DNA from: Actinoplanes auranticolor
Lineage (GTDB): Bacteria; Actinomycetota; Actinomycetes; Mycobacteriales; Micromonosporaceae
Direction of reading: 5' to 3'
DNA length: 64,000 nucleotides
Assembly (NCBI RefSeq): GCF_018332655.1
Contig: NZ_BOQL01000078.1
Coordinates: 24,049-88,048, forward strand
Position 1 is the first letter of the stretch; each line of letters begins with the position of its first letter. Positions 15,385 to 24,790 of the stretch are shown in pieces. The notes beneath the pieces are model-generated. The model was given only the letters and a program-made list of their open reading frames with translations. It did no database searches and was not told the origin of the DNA. The position numbers and the translations under genes are program-made.

Positions 15385-17673
15385 CTAACTGCTCGCGGTG
15401 AGGCGGCGGCCGACGGCCGCGATGAGCCGGTCCAGCTCGGAGCCGAACGGGTTGTCGTGCACGAGGTACGTCCACGTCGCGCTCGGGCGCACGATCTCGG
15501 CCTGCTCCGGGTGGTAGCCGTCGCTCAGGTCGAGCTCCTCGAACGTGGCGATGGTGCGGGCCTCGATCTCGGTGAAGACCTTCTGGAAGGCGGGCACCGC
15601 GGCCCGGTGGAACTCGTCGAGCGGGTCCAGCTTGCCCAGCGCCCGCAGGTGCACACCCTCGCGGACCTCGGACAGCTCGGCCAGGTGCTCGGCCCAGAGC
15701 CGGTCGAGGTGGTACAGCGCGATCGAGCGGGCGGCGTCGGAGAGCACGTCCTCGTCGATCTCCTTCGCCTTCTCCGGCGACCGTTCGAGCAGCATGATCG
15801 CGGCGACCTCGGAGGTGAGCAGCCGCTCCCGGCGCTGGGCCAGGGCCAGGCGCTGCTCCTCGATCACGACGCTGTAGCGCCAGGTGTTGCGGTGGATCTC
15901 GTGGTTGACGCCCTCGGCGACGCGCTGGGCGTGCTCGACGGCGTACTCCACCTGTTCGTCGTGCACGACGCCGTCCATGTCCATCCGCGGCGAGGACGGC
16001 AGGATGTCGCCGGCGTGCCGGGTGATCAGGTCGTCCTCGAGGCTGACGAAGAAGACCGAGCCACCCGGGTCGCCCTGCCTGCCGGCGCGACCGCGCAGCT
16101 GGTCGTCGACGCGGCGGCTGTCGTGCCGGCCACTGCCGATCACGTACAGGCCGCCCAGCTCGGCGACCTTCTCCGCGTCCTTGCCGTCGCTGCCGCCGAG
16201 GCGGATGTCAACACCGCGGCCGGCCATCTGGGTGGAGACGGTGACCGCGCCCAGGGAGCCGGCCTCGGCGATGATCGCCGCTTCCTCGTCGTCGTTCTTG
16301 GCGTTGAGCACGTTGCTCGGCACGCCGGCCGCGGCCAGCTGCTTGGCCAGCAGCTCGGAGGCCTTCACGTCGAGGGTGCCGATCAGCACCGGCCGCCCCT
16401 TGTCGTGGGCGATCTTGATCTCCTCGACCAGGGCCTCGTCGCGCATGTCGTGCGCGGAGTAGATCCGGTCCGGCTCGTCCTCGCGGATGTTGGGCGTGTT
16501 CGACGGGATGACCGCGACCTCGAGCTTGAAGTACTCCCGGAGCTGCTCGCCGACGTGCACCGCGGTGGCGGTCATGCCGCACACCGTCTCGTACAGCGCG
16601 ATGTAGGCCTGGACGGTGATCGTGTCGAGGACCTCGCCCTCGGCGGTGGCGCTGAGGCCCTCCTTGGCCTCCACGGCCGCCTGCAGGCCGTCGGGCCAGC
16701 GGCGGCGCTGGGCGACCCGGCCGCGCATCTCGTCGATCAGCTCGACGCCGCCGTCGCGCACGATGTAGTCGACGTCGCGGCGCAGCAGGGCGCGTGCGTG
16801 CAGGGCCACGTTGACCGCGGAAAGCTGCTCGACCTGGTCGTCGGCGTACAGGTCGATGCCCATCTTCTTCTCCAGCGCCTCCAGACCGGCGTTGGTGAAG
16901 GCGACGCTGCGTCCGTCCTCGGCCACCTCGTAGTCCTTGCCCGGGCGCAGGTCGCGGACCAGCGCGGCGGCGTCGTGGACCGGGTCGCTCTCGGTGGAGA
17001 TGCTGCCGGCCAGCACCATCGGCACCCGGGCCTCGTCGATCAGGATCGAGTCGGCCTCGTCGACGACGGCCGTGGCCAACTTGCGCTGCACGCGGTCGGC
17101 GAGGTCGGTGACGAGCTGGTCGCGCAGGTAGTCGAAGCCGGCCTCGCTGACCGAGACGTAGGTGACGTCCGCGGCGTACGCCTCGCGGCGCTCCTCGTGG
17201 GTGGAGGCCTCGGTAACCCAGCCGACCGTCAGGCCCAGCAGCTTGTAGACCGGCTCCATCCAGGTGGCGTCACGGCGGGCCAGGTAGTCGTTGACCGTGA
17301 GCACGTGTACCGGGCCGTTGCCCCGCCGCACGTGGCCGTACGCGGCGATGGTCGCGGTCAGGGTCTTGCCCTCACCGGTGGCCATCTCGGCGACCTTGCC
17401 GGACAGCAGCGCCATCGCGCCGACCAGCTGGACGTCGTACGGCCGCTGCTCGAGGGCGCGCCAGGCGGCCTCCCGGCCGACCGCGCAGATCTCGGTGTAG
17501 TCGTCCGCCGCGGCAGCGGCCTCGGTCAGCGCGGCGTCGTCGAGCTCACGCAGCGCCTCCTCACGGGCTTCGATGGCCGGCAGCCGGCGCTCGAGCGGCG
17601 CCAGATCGACCGTGGTGCCCGGACGCTGCAGGAACTTACGGAACCGGTTCTTGAACCGCTGCGACACACCCAT
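15385..17673 (-). CDS. secA2: Accessory preprotein translocase ATPase SecA2
   Basis: A 762-residue SecA paralogue. It has Walker A MATGEGKT (about 97-104), VDEADSILIDEARVP as the DEAD-box region with preprotein cross-linking domain after it, and AGRGVDIRLGGSD with DDQLRGRAGRQGDPG in the second helicase lobe. It is shorter than housekeeping SecA (about 900 residues or more) and lacks the C-terminal Cys-rich zinc tail, which fits SecA2 of actinobacteria (about 760-810). SecA2 works with the SecYEG channel to export a subset of proteins. No SecY2 or serine-rich substrate gene is nearby. ATG 17673 has only a weak ribosome-binding site. Confidence 0.92.
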   Translation of the reverse strand: MGVSQRFKNRFRKFLQRPGTTVDLAPLERRLPAIEAREEALRELDDAALTEAAAAADDYTEICAVGREAAWRALEQRPYDVQLVGAMALLSGKVAEMATGEGKTLTATIAAYGHVRRGNGPVHVLTVNDYLARRDATWMEPVYKLLGLTVGWVTEASTHEERREAYAADVTYVSVSEAGFDYLRDQLVTDLADRVQRKLATAVVDEADSILIDEARVPMVLAGSISTESDPVHDAAALVRDLRPGKDYEVAEDGRSVAFTNAGLEALEKKMGIDLYADDQVEQLSAVNVALHARALLRRDVDYIVRDGGVELIDEMRGRVAQRRRWPDGLQAAVEAKEGLSATAEGEVLDTITVQAYIALYETVCGMTATAVHVGEQLREYFKLEVAVIPSNTPNIREDEPDRIYSAHDMRDEALVEEIKIAHDKGRPVLIGTLDVKASELLAKQLAAAGVPSNVLNAKNDDEEAAIIAEAGSLGAVTVSTQMAGRGVDIRLGGSDGKDAEKVAELGGLYVIGSGRHDSRRVDDQLRGRAGRQGDPGGSVFFVSLEDDLITRHAGDILPSSPRMDMDGVVHDEQVEYAVEHAQRVAEGVNHEIHRNTWRYSVVIEEQRLALAQRRERLLTSEVAAIMLLERSPEKAKEIDEDVLSDAARSIALYHLDRLWAEHLAELSEVREGVHLRALGKLDPLDEFHRAAVPAFQKVFTEIEARTIATFEELDLSDGYHPEQAEIVRPSATWTYLVHDNPFGSELDRLIAAVGRRLTASS

Positions 17674-17779
17674 GGGCGGTTACGGTACTTCACTTACCTT
17701 GAAACGTGGTGCCGACTCCCGGCTGTTTCGCCCTGGGCTCATGTAACTAACGTGCATGAGTTTTCCGCCGCGGGTGGGC

Positions 17780-19513
17780 TCAGCTGACCAGCAACTGGTG
17801 CGTGGCGAGCTCGCGATAGAGCGGGCTGGTCTCCAGCAGCTGCTCGTGCGGGCCGACGGCGACGACCCGGCCCGCCTCCAGCACCACGATCAGATCGCTG
17901 TCGACCACGGTGCTGAGCCGGTGCGCGACGACGATCAGGGTGCGCCGGAAGGACGCCGCCGCGATCGCCTCACGCAGCGACGCCTCGTTGCGGGCGTCGA
18001 GATTGCTGGTCGGCTCGTCGAGCAGCAGGATCGGGGCGTCGGCCAGCAGCGTGCGGGCGATCGCCAGGCGCTGGCGCTCACCGCCGGAGAGCAGCACGCC
18101 GCCCTCACCGACCTGCACGTCCAGGCCCTCGGGGGTACGGGTCGCCAGCGCACCGAGATTGACCTGCTCCAGCGCGGCCAGCAGACGCTGCTCGCCGGCA
18201 CCGGGCGCGGTGAGCAGCAGGTTGTCGCGCAGGGTGCCGGCCAGCACCGGGGCCTCCTGCTCGACGTAGCCGAGCCGGCGGCGCAGCGCGTCCCGCGGCA
18301 GCTGCCGGATGTCGGTGCCGTCGACGCGGATCGTGCCGGCCGTGGGCTCGTAGAAGCGCTCGATGAGAGCGAGCACCGTGGACTTGCCCGCGCCGGACGG
18401 CCCGACCAGCGCGATCCGGCTGCCGGCCGGCACGGTGAAGGAGACGTCGCGCAGCACCTCGGTCCCGCCGGGATAACCGAAGCTGACGTTCTCCAGCACG
18501 ACGGCCGGCTCGCCGTCGCGCTCGGGCCCGGCCGGCGCCGGGCTGTCGCCGGCCGTCTCCGACGGCAGGTCCAGGACCTCCTCGATGCGCTGCAGGGCGC
18601 CGAGGCCGGTCTGCAGCTGGGTGTACGCGTTGAGCGCCTGACCCAGCGGCAGCACCAGGAAGAAGAGGAACAGCACGAACGCCACCAGGTCGCCGACGCT
18701 GATCGCCCCGGACGCCACGCGGGCCCCGCCGACGCCCAGCACCAGCAGGAACGCCCCCTGGGTGGCCGCCGCGGAGGCCGGCCCGATCAGTGCGCGCAGC
18801 CGGGCCACCCGCATGCCCGCCTCGTACGCCTCCGTGGCGCTGCGGGTGACCGTCTCGGCCTCCCGCTGCTCGGCGCCGCTGGCCCGGATGGTGCGCGCCG
18901 CCGAGATGGCCCGCTCGACGGCCGAGGTCATCTCGCCGAGCCGCGCCTGCGTCAGCTCGGACAGCCCGCGCACGCGGCGCGAGACCGAGATGGCGACGGC
19001 CATCCCGACGGCGAGCCCGCACAGGGCGACGCCGAGCAGCAGCGGGTCGAGCACGGCCATGGCGACGGTCGCGCCGATCACCATGACCGTGCCGGTGACG
19101 ATCTCGAACAACCCGGAGGTCACCACGGCGCGCAGCAGAGTGGTGTCGGCACCGACCCGCGACAGCAGGTCACCGGTGCGACGGCTGTCGTACTCCGTGA
19201 TCGGCAGGCGCAACAGGTGCCGGGCCAGCCGGCGGCGGGTGGTCAGCACCAGCCCCTCGGCGGTGCGCTGCAGCAGGTAGTCCCGCAGGCCGCCGAGGGC
19301 CGCCCCGGTCAGCAGCAGGGCGATCAGCAGAGCCACCACCCCGCCGATCGGCCGCGCGGCGCCGATGCCGTCGAGCACCGAGCGGACCAGGACCGGCTGC
19401 ACGAGCGCGGTGACCGCGGTGACCAGGGAGAGCCCGCCCACCACGGCCAGCGTGCCGCGATGCTCGCGAAGGTAGGGCAGCAGTGCGGGCAGTCCCACTC
19501 TCCGCACGGCCAT
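17780..19513 (-). CDS. ABC exporter, fused membrane and ATPase domains
   Basis: A 577-residue half-transporter of the ABCB/MsbA type. Residues 1-310 contain about six transmembrane helices (for example GTLAVVGGLSLVTAVTALV and PIGGVVALLIALLLTGAAL). The ATPase domain has Walker A GPSGAGKST near 365, signature LSGGERQRLAIARTL near 470 and Walker B ILLLDEPTSNLD near 490. It probably homodimerises in the cytoplasmic membrane. The substrate is unknown. The start is uncertain: ATG 19513 is used, while a GTG at 19543 in frame is possible. It is 20 nt or more from secA2 regulatory sequence and has no obvious partner gene. Confidence 0.9.
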   Translation of the reverse strand: MAVRRVGLPALLPYLREHRGTLAVVGGLSLVTAVTALVQPVLVRSVLDGIGAARPIGGVVALLIALLLTGAALGGLRDYLLQRTAEGLVLTTRRRLARHLLRLPITEYDSRRTGDLLSRVGADTTLLRAVVTSGLFEIVTGTVMVIGATVAMAVLDPLLLGVALCGLAVGMAVAISVSRRVRGLSELTQARLGEMTSAVERAISAARTIRASGAEQREAETVTRSATEAYEAGMRVARLRALIGPASAAATQGAFLLVLGVGGARVASGAISVGDLVAFVLFLFFLVLPLGQALNAYTQLQTGLGALQRIEEVLDLPSETAGDSPAPAGPERDGEPAVVLENVSFGYPGGTEVLRDVSFTVPAGSRIALVGPSGAGKSTVLALIERFYEPTAGTIRVDGTDIRQLPRDALRRRLGYVEQEAPVLAGTLRDNLLLTAPGAGEQRLLAALEQVNLGALATRTPEGLDVQVGEGGVLLSGGERQRLAIARTLLADAPILLLDEPTSNLDARNEASLREAIAAASFRRTLIVVAHRLSTVVDSDLIVVLEAGRVVAVGPHEQLLETSPLYRELATHQLLVS

Positions 19514-19567
19514 GCGCCGAGCGTAGCCGTGCCCCGCCCGCACCGGATGGTGTCGCTCAGCACTCTC

Positions 19568-20653
19568 TCAGCAGGCCAGTACCGCCTGGAGTTCCTGGCG
19601 GCGGCGGGCGGCCAGGTCGTCGAGGAACTGTGGCGCCTCGTCGAAGGGCACCACAGCCGAGACGAGGTGCTTACGGATCAGGTCGCCGTCGGCGCGCAGC
19701 AGGTCGATCGTCGCGGCCGAGAGGCGTTCGCGGTCCCAGGTCGGCGCCAGGCCGCGGGGCACCCGGCCGATCTGGGCGCAGCGCAGCCCCAGCCCGTTGT
19801 GGTGGAACTCCTCGCCGAGCCGGACCTCGTCCGCGCCGCCCTGGTAGAAGGCCAGGTCGATCACCGTGCCCTGGGGGCGCAGCAACCGCAGGGCGAGCTG
19901 CAGCGCCGAGGCCTGGCCACGGCACTGGAAGACGAGGTCGGCGCCGCGGTCGTCCGCGGTGTGCCGCCAGGCGGTCTTCAGGGTGACCGCGGGGTCGCCG
20001 TCCTCGGGGTCCAGGGTGTCGAGGCCGAGTGCGGCGGCGACCGCGCGCCGCTGCGGCGTCGGGTCGAGCACGACCACGGAGGCCGCGCCGTGGGCCCGGG
20101 CGAACAGGGCCGTCAGCAGGCCGACCACCCCGGCCCCGGTGACCGCGACGCGGCGGCCGGCCACGCCGTCGCCGAGGCCGCGGACCGCGGTGCCGTACAG
20201 GTCGGCGGCGGCGTGCAGCAGGCCGTTGGCGCAGATCGGGCCCATGTGCGCGACGTAGATGCCCAGCATGGGATCGAGGTCGGCGGGCAGCGGCACGACC
20301 CGGTCGCGCAGCGGATCGCCGGTGTAGCCGGTGCGGTGCCCGTAGGTCATCGCCACGACAGTGCCCTCGGCGACCGCCGGCGTGCGGCTCTGCTCGACCC
20401 GGGCCACCTCCATGTAGCCGAGCCGGGTCACCGGGAACGGCTGCTCGACCGGGCCGCCGAACAGGCCCAGGACCGGGTCGAAGCCGTGGTGCAGGGCCGG
20501 GTTGGTGCCCTTGACGTAGCTCAGCTCAGTGCCCGCCGACACCCCGCTGAACAGGGTCGCGACCCGGAACTGCCCGTCGGCGAGCGGAGCGACCGGCTCC
20601 TCGGCGACCTCCAGCCGGCCGGGGGCGGCCACGATGATGTTGCGGTCAGACAT
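19568..20653 (-). CDS. Medium-chain dehydrogenase (zinc-type) family protein
   Basis: A 361-residue MDR-family oxidoreductase. The N-terminal GroES-like part has FSGVSAGTELSYVKG and LGYMEVARVEQ. The Rossmann fold carries GAGVVGLLTALFARAHGA (about 177-194). The usual Cys/His catalytic zinc ligands and the four-Cys structural lobe are not evident, so it may be a zinc-free member, as in BchC-like or polyol dehydrogenase subgroups. Start ATG 20653 lies inside the end of the upstream Gfo/Idh gene (8-nt overlap), so the two are coupled and probably act on the same sugar-like substrate. Confidence 0.82.
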   Translation of the reverse strand: MSDRNIIVAAPGRLEVAEEPVAPLADGQFRVATLFSGVSAGTELSYVKGTNPALHHGFDPVLGLFGGPVEQPFPVTRLGYMEVARVEQSRTPAVAEGTVVAMTYGHRTGYTGDPLRDRVVPLPADLDPMLGIYVAHMGPICANGLLHAAADLYGTAVRGLGDGVAGRRVAVTGAGVVGLLTALFARAHGAASVVVLDPTPQRRAVAAALGLDTLDPEDGDPAVTLKTAWRHTADDRGADLVFQCRGQASALQLALRLLRPQGTVIDLAFYQGGADEVRLGEEFHHNGLGLRCAQIGRVPRGLAPTWDRERLSAATIDLLRADGDLIRKHLVSAVVPFDEAPQFLDDLAARRRQELQAVLAC

Positions 20654-21629
20654 GCGAGACCTCCGCGCTGCGGGGGGTGACGGCCCGGCCGGTGGCCGCG
20701 GACTCGGCGACGGCCAGGGCCACGGCATGGGTACGCAGCGCCTCGGCGTACGACACCCGGATGTCGTCGCCGTCTCCCCGGACGGCGTCGATGAACGCCC
20801 GGTCCACGGCGATGCGCGCGCTCTCCGGGTCGCTGTCCACTGTGCGCGGTCCGTCGGCGTCGCGGACCACGAGCCCGGTCTCGGTCACCGCCAGGGCCAG
20901 CCCGTCGGCGTAGACCTCCAGGCCCGCCCGCTCCTTCCAGCCCAGCACGCAGGTCGCGGCCAGGGTCCCCACGGCCCCGCTGGCGAAGCGCAGCGTGGCG
21001 GCGGTGGCGCCGTCCACATCCGCCCCGTCGACCGGTGGCGGTGTGCCGTTTCCCACAGCGGTCACCTCAGTGACCTCGCCGGCCAGGTGGCGGGCCAGGT
21101 CGAGCACGTGGGCGGCCTGCTCGACCACCGGGCCACCGGACCGGTCCTGGTGCGGCCACCAGGACACCGGCGGCACTTTGTCCAGCCACGCCCCGGTCAC
21201 CAGCCGGACCGGGCGGTCCTCCAGCAGGGCACGCGCTTGTTCGACAATGGCCAGATATCGCCAATGGTGACCGACTGCTGTCAATACCTGACGCTTAGCG
21301 GTGAGGGCAGCGATTTCGGTAGCCGTATCCCAATCAAGTGAAATAGGCTTTTCCACGAACAACGGCAGGCCCGCGGCCACCACCGCGCGCTCCGCGTCGC
21401 CGTGCGCGAACGGCGGCACACACACATAAGCCGCATCGACTCCGGCACTCAGGAGCGCTTCGACATCCGGATGAACCCGGGCGCCGTGCGCGTCGGCAAG
21501 GCTCTGCGCCGCCGCCGGAACGACGTCGGTCACGCCCACTACCTGTACTCCCGGTAGTCCGGACAACACTCTGGCGTGCCGTTGCGCGACACCGCCGGCG
21601 CCGATGATTCCCACTTTTGTCCCGGCCAT
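20646..21629 (-). CDS. Gfo/Idh/MocA family oxidoreductase
   Basis: A 327-residue NAD(P)-dependent sugar-type dehydrogenase. It has a Rossmann motif VGIIGAGGVAQRH at the N-terminus, VFVEKPIS-type motif FVEKPISLDWDTA near 90-102 with the catalytic Lys, HHWRY (about 118-122) and GGPVVEQAAHVLDLARHLAG (about 159-178) with the conserved Asp/His region. ATG 21629 is preceded by GGGGAGGG. First gene of an operon with the MDR dehydrogenase; divergent from the gpgS operon across about 180 bp. Confidence 0.88.
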   Translation of the reverse strand: MAGTKVGIIGAGGVAQRHARVLSGLPGVQVVGVTDVVPAAAQSLADAHGARVHPDVEALLSAGVDAAYVCVPPFAHGDAERAVVAAGLPLFVEKPISLDWDTATEIAALTAKRQVLTAVGHHWRYLAIVEQARALLEDRPVRLVTGAWLDKVPPVSWWPHQDRSGGPVVEQAAHVLDLARHLAGEVTEVTAVGNGTPPPVDGADVDGATAATLRFASGAVGTLAATCVLGWKERAGLEVYADGLALAVTETGLVVRDADGPRTVDSDPESARIAVDRAFIDAVRGDGDDIRVSYAEALRTHAVALAVAESAATGRAVTPRSAEVSHV

Positions 21630-21812
21630 GAGCCCTCCCCGATCCTCGACACCGTGCTGCGGCCCTTCGACTTCTCCGCCCCGGCAAATGTGAAACGTCA
21701 GGTCTGCCCGCGGATCCGGACATCCAGCTGTTACCCGCCGGCAAGATTGGAAGCGGCCGGTCATGGGAAAGTTCCGCGCTTCGCTGTTGATCGTCAACTG
21801 GGGGGTGTGCCC

Positions 21813-22829
21813 ATGCGGCATTCGCACACGAACGTTGCACCGACCGCGTCACCCATCGTGGAGGCCTGGGCGGCCTACCGGACCGGAAATGCCACACAAT
21901 GGTCATCCCGGCAACTGGCCCGCGCCAAGAAGGGCACCCGCGTCAGCGTGGTGATCCCGGCGCGCAATGAGGAGGCGACGGTCGGCGCGATCGTGTCGAC
22001 CATCCATGAGCACCTGAGCGTCGAGGTGCCGCTGGTCGACGAGATCCTGGTGGTGGACTCCCGGTCCACCGACGCGACCGCCCTGGTGGCGCGCGCGGCG
22101 GGCGCCCGGGTGGTGCACCAGGACGACGTGACCCGCGGCCTGCCCCGGATGGAGGGCAAGGGCGACGCGCTCTGGGCCGGCCTCGCGGCCAGCACCGGTG
22201 ACGTGGTCGCCTTCGTCGACGGTGATCTGCGCGACTTCTCCCCGCACTTCGTGACCGGCCTGCTCGGGCCGCTGCTCACCGATCCGTCGGTCGAGTTCGT
22301 GAAGGGCTTCTACCACCGCCCGCTGGTCAGCAGCACCGGCGTCGAGACCGACGGCGGCGGCCGGGTCACCGAGCTCGCCGCCCGGCCGCTGATCAACCTG
22401 TTCTGGCCGGACCTGGCCGGCGTGGTCCAGCCCCTGGCCGGCGAGTACGCGGGCCGCCGCACGACCCTGGAGCGGATCCCGTTCGTCTCCGGGTACGGCG
22501 TCGAGATCGCGATGCTGATCGACCTGCTGGACCTGGTCGGCCTGGACGCGCTCGCCCAGGTCGACCTCGGCGAGCGGTTCCACCGCCACCAGGGCACCGA
22601 GGCGCTGGGCCGGATGTCGGCCCAGATCATGGTGACCGCGTGGTCCCGGCTGCACCGCCGTGGCCTGGTCACCGACCCGCTGCCGCCCTCGACGCTGCTC
22701 ACCCAGTTCCGCCGCGGCGGCGCCGACGCCCTGCCGCACCTGGACCGCGAGATCGTGCTCAGCGAGGTGGGCGTCACGGAACGGCCGCCGCTGAAGACGG
22801 TGGCGCGCAGGTCGGTGCCGGCCGCATGA
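21813..22829 (+). CDS. gpgS: Glucosyl-3-phosphoglycerate synthase-like GT81 glycosyltransferase
   Basis: A 338-residue GT-A enzyme. Family members transfer glucose from UDP-glucose to 3-phosphoglycerate, the first step of methylglucose lipopolysaccharide or glucosylglycerate synthesis. Visible features: SVVIPARNEEATVGAIV, VDSRSTDATA, FVDGDLRDFS as the DxD metal site, FVKGFYHRP, and YGVEIAMLIDLL with HRHQGTEALGRMSAQI near the end. Length agrees with characterised GpgS (about 320-330). ATG 21813 is just downstream of a G-rich ribosome-binding site. The end overlaps the next glycosyltransferase start (ATGA). The exact donor and acceptor are inferred from family. Confidence 0.82.
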   Translation: MRHSHTNVAPTASPIVEAWAAYRTGNATQWSSRQLARAKKGTRVSVVIPARNEEATVGAIVSTIHEHLSVEVPLVDEILVVDSRSTDATALVARAAGARVVHQDDVTRGLPRMEGKGDALWAGLAASTGDVVAFVDGDLRDFSPHFVTGLLGPLLTDPSVEFVKGFYHRPLVSSTGVETDGGGRVTELAARPLINLFWPDLAGVVQPLAGEYAGRRTTLERIPFVSGYGVEIAMLIDLLDLVGLDALAQVDLGERFHRHQGTEALGRMSAQIMVTAWSRLHRRGLVTDPLPPSTLLTQFRRGGADALPHLDREIVLSEVGVTERPPLKTVARRSVPAA

Positions 22830-23962
22830 AGGTCCTGATGAACGCCGGGCCGTGGCTCCCGGTCCCCCCGAACGGCTACGGCGGCATCGAGAACGTCATC
22901 GCCACCCTGGTGCCCGAGCTGCGCCGGCTCGGGGTCGAGGTCGTACTGGCCACCGTGGCGGAGAGCACGCTCGCGGTGGACGAGCAGCTGTCGGTCTTCG
23001 GCACCGGCCAGTTCGGTCTGCTGCAACGGCCGTACAACCAGGTGTGCGGCATCGTGCCCGCGCACCTGCACGCCGTGCGGCGCCGGCTCGCCGAGGGCGA
23101 CATCGACCTGGTGCACGACCACGTCGAGGCGGCCGGGCTGGCCACCCTGGCCGCGCTGGGCCCGGACTCCCCGCCCGGCCTGCACACCCTGCACTGGGAT
23201 CTGGCCAAGCACCCCGAGCTCTACGGCACCTTCGACGGCGGCGACCGGGTCCGGGTCAACGGCGTCTCGGCGAACCAGCTGACCCACGCCCCGGCCGCGC
23301 TGCGGGCGCACGCCGTCGGCCACGTGCACCTCGCGACGCCGCTGGCGGACGGGGCGGATCTGCGCGCGCCGGTCGCCAAGGAGGACTACGCGGTCGTGCT
23401 GGGCCGGATCAATCCCGGCAAGGGCCAGGACCTGGCGGCCCGGCTCGCGCACAGTGCCGGCTTCGACCTCGTGCTGGCCGGGCCCGTGGGGCCGTACCAC
23501 CGGCCCGAGGATCTCGCCGCGGCCGGCCCGGCGGCGGCGCAGAATCCCGATGTCCGGTTCTGGCAGGAGCAGGTCGCCCCGCACGTCGACGGTGACCGGG
23601 TCCGCTGGGTCGGCACGGTGACCGGGCAGGACCGGGACGACCTGGTCGCGCGCGCCCGGGTCGCGCTCTTCCCGCTGCGCTGGGAGGAGCCCGGCGGTAC
23701 GGCGGTGGTCGAGTCGCTCGCGCTGGGCACCCCGGTGATCGGCATCGCCCGCGGCTGCCTGCCCGAGCTCATCGAGCACGGCCGGACCGGTCTGCTGACC
23801 TCCGACGAGGAGGAGCTCGGCGAGCTCGTGGCAGCCGCCGGCACGATCGCCGAGGCCGCCTGCCGGGAGGAGGCCGCCCGCCGGTTCACCCCGGCGGTGA
23901 TGGCATCGCAGTACCTGGGCCTCTACGAACGGGTACGGGACGGGGCCGCCGTCGGGGTGTGA
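22826..23962 (+). CDS. GT4-type (GT-B) glycosyltransferase
   Basis: A 378-residue retaining glycosyltransferase. It has an N-terminal NGYGGIENVIATLVPELRRLG loop, LVHDHVEAAG, GRINPGKGQDLAARLA (start of the C-terminal Rossmann domain), the acceptor helix and the E-x7-E motif region WEEPGGTAVVESLALGTPVIG. Similar proteins are annotated as glycogen or polysaccharide glycosyltransferases. ATG 22826 overlaps the gpgS stop by 4 nt, so both enzymes likely build one glycoside. The 87 bp that follow hold only a weak promoter candidate. Confidence 0.88.
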   Translation: MKVLMNAGPWLPVPPNGYGGIENVIATLVPELRRLGVEVVLATVAESTLAVDEQLSVFGTGQFGLLQRPYNQVCGIVPAHLHAVRRRLAEGDIDLVHDHVEAAGLATLAALGPDSPPGLHTLHWDLAKHPELYGTFDGGDRVRVNGVSANQLTHAPAALRAHAVGHVHLATPLADGADLRAPVAKEDYAVVLGRINPGKGQDLAARLAHSAGFDLVLAGPVGPYHRPEDLAAAGPAAAQNPDVRFWQEQVAPHVDGDRVRWVGTVTGQDRDDLVARARVALFPLRWEEPGGTAVVESLALGTPVIGIARGCLPELIEHGRTGLLTSDEEELGELVAAAGTIAEAACREEAARRFTPAVMASQYLGLYERVRDGAAVGV

Positions 23963-23975
23963 TGCCGCTCCTTGC

Positions 23976-24001
23976 GTTTGCCCCGGTGGGTTCGCGGGCA
24001 C
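23976..24001 (+). promoter_or_regulatory. Weak sigma-B/F-like promoter candidate
   Basis: GTTT, 16 nt, GGGCAC, 48 bp upstream of the first STAS-ATPase gene. It deviates at two positions of the -10 element. Listed because the paralogue at 27.8 kb has a perfect site. Confidence 0.3.
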
Positions 24002-24049
24002 TGATCGCGAACGACGCGACGGACACGACGCGTCGGTAGAGGGGGGCGG

Positions 24050-24790
24050 ATGACGAGCCAGCTGGTCTGCCGGCCGGAGCAGCACCTCCCGGTGGCGATC
24101 CTGCGGGTCAGCGGCGTGCTGGACGCGATGACCAAGGGCGCGCTGGAGCACGGGATCTCCCATGCGCTGTCGGCCCAGCCCGAGGCCCTGCTCCTCGACG
24201 TCGCCGCTCTCGAGATCCCCGATCCCGCCGCGCTGGACGTGCTGAGCACGGTGGTGTGCCGGACGGCCGACTGGCCGGCGGTACCCATCGTGCTCTGCGG
24301 CGCCGGGCCCGACACGGCCCGGACCATCGCCGCCTGGCCCGACTGCGCCGCGGTCAGCACCGCGGCCAACTGCGCCGACGCGCTGACCGACACCAAGGAA
24401 GAACCCGAGCCCCGGCGGATCCGGGTCCGGCTGCGGCCGGTCCCGGACGCCTGCCGGCAGGTACGCCAGCTGGTGACCCAGGCCTGCACCTCGTGGCACC
24501 GCCGCGAGCTCGCGGGCACCGCCGCGCTGGTCGCCACCGAGCTGGTCGCCAACGTGGTCCGGCACGCGCACACCACCATGGAGTTCACGGTCGGGCTGCG
24601 CGACGGGCGGGTGTGCCTGACCGTCCGTGACGGCAGCCGGACGCTCCCCCGGCCCAAGGCACCCGGGATCGGCGACGCCGGTGGCCGTGGCCTGCAACTC
24701 GTCCGGGAGCTGACCGACGCCTGGGGAGTCCTGCCGGTCTCCGACGGTAAGGTGGTGTGGACCCATCTGACGGCGGGAGCGGCAGCGTGA
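24050..24790 (+). CDS. STAS-like domain fused to RsbW-type histidine-kinase-like ATPase
   Basis: A 246-residue fusion. Residues 1-110 resemble a STAS anti-anti-sigma domain (VAILRVSGVLDAMTKGALE, ALLLDVAALEIPDPAALDVL). Residues 125-246 are an HATPase_c domain of the anti-sigma type: N-box ELVANVVRHA, then DAGGRGLQLVRELTDAWGV as the G-box region. In partner switching, such ATPases bind sigma factors or phosphorylate STAS proteins. Having both in one chain is unusual. It is coupled by GTGA overlap to the cheB-like gene. A paralogue lies at 27.8 kb. Confidence 0.85.
   Translation: MTSQLVCRPEQHLPVAILRVSGVLDAMTKGALEHGISHALSAQPEALLLDVAALEIPDPAALDVLSTVVCRTADWPAVPIVLCGAGPDTARTIAAWPDCAAVSTAANCADALTDTKEEPEPRRIRVRLRPVPDACRQVRQLVTQACTSWHRRELAGTAALVATELVANVVRHAHTTMEFTVGLRDGRVCLTVRDGSRTLPRPKAPGIGDAGGRGLQLVRELTDAWGVLPVSDGKVVWTHLTAGAAA

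Noticed and set aside
15385..17673. Complete accessory Sec2 export locus
   Set aside because: Only SecA2 is present; no SecY2, Asp or serine-rich substrate genes nearby.
15457..20680. Long plus-strand frames opposite secA2, the ABC exporter and the dehydrogenase
   Set aside because: Composition typical of antisense GC-rich frames; no motif seen.
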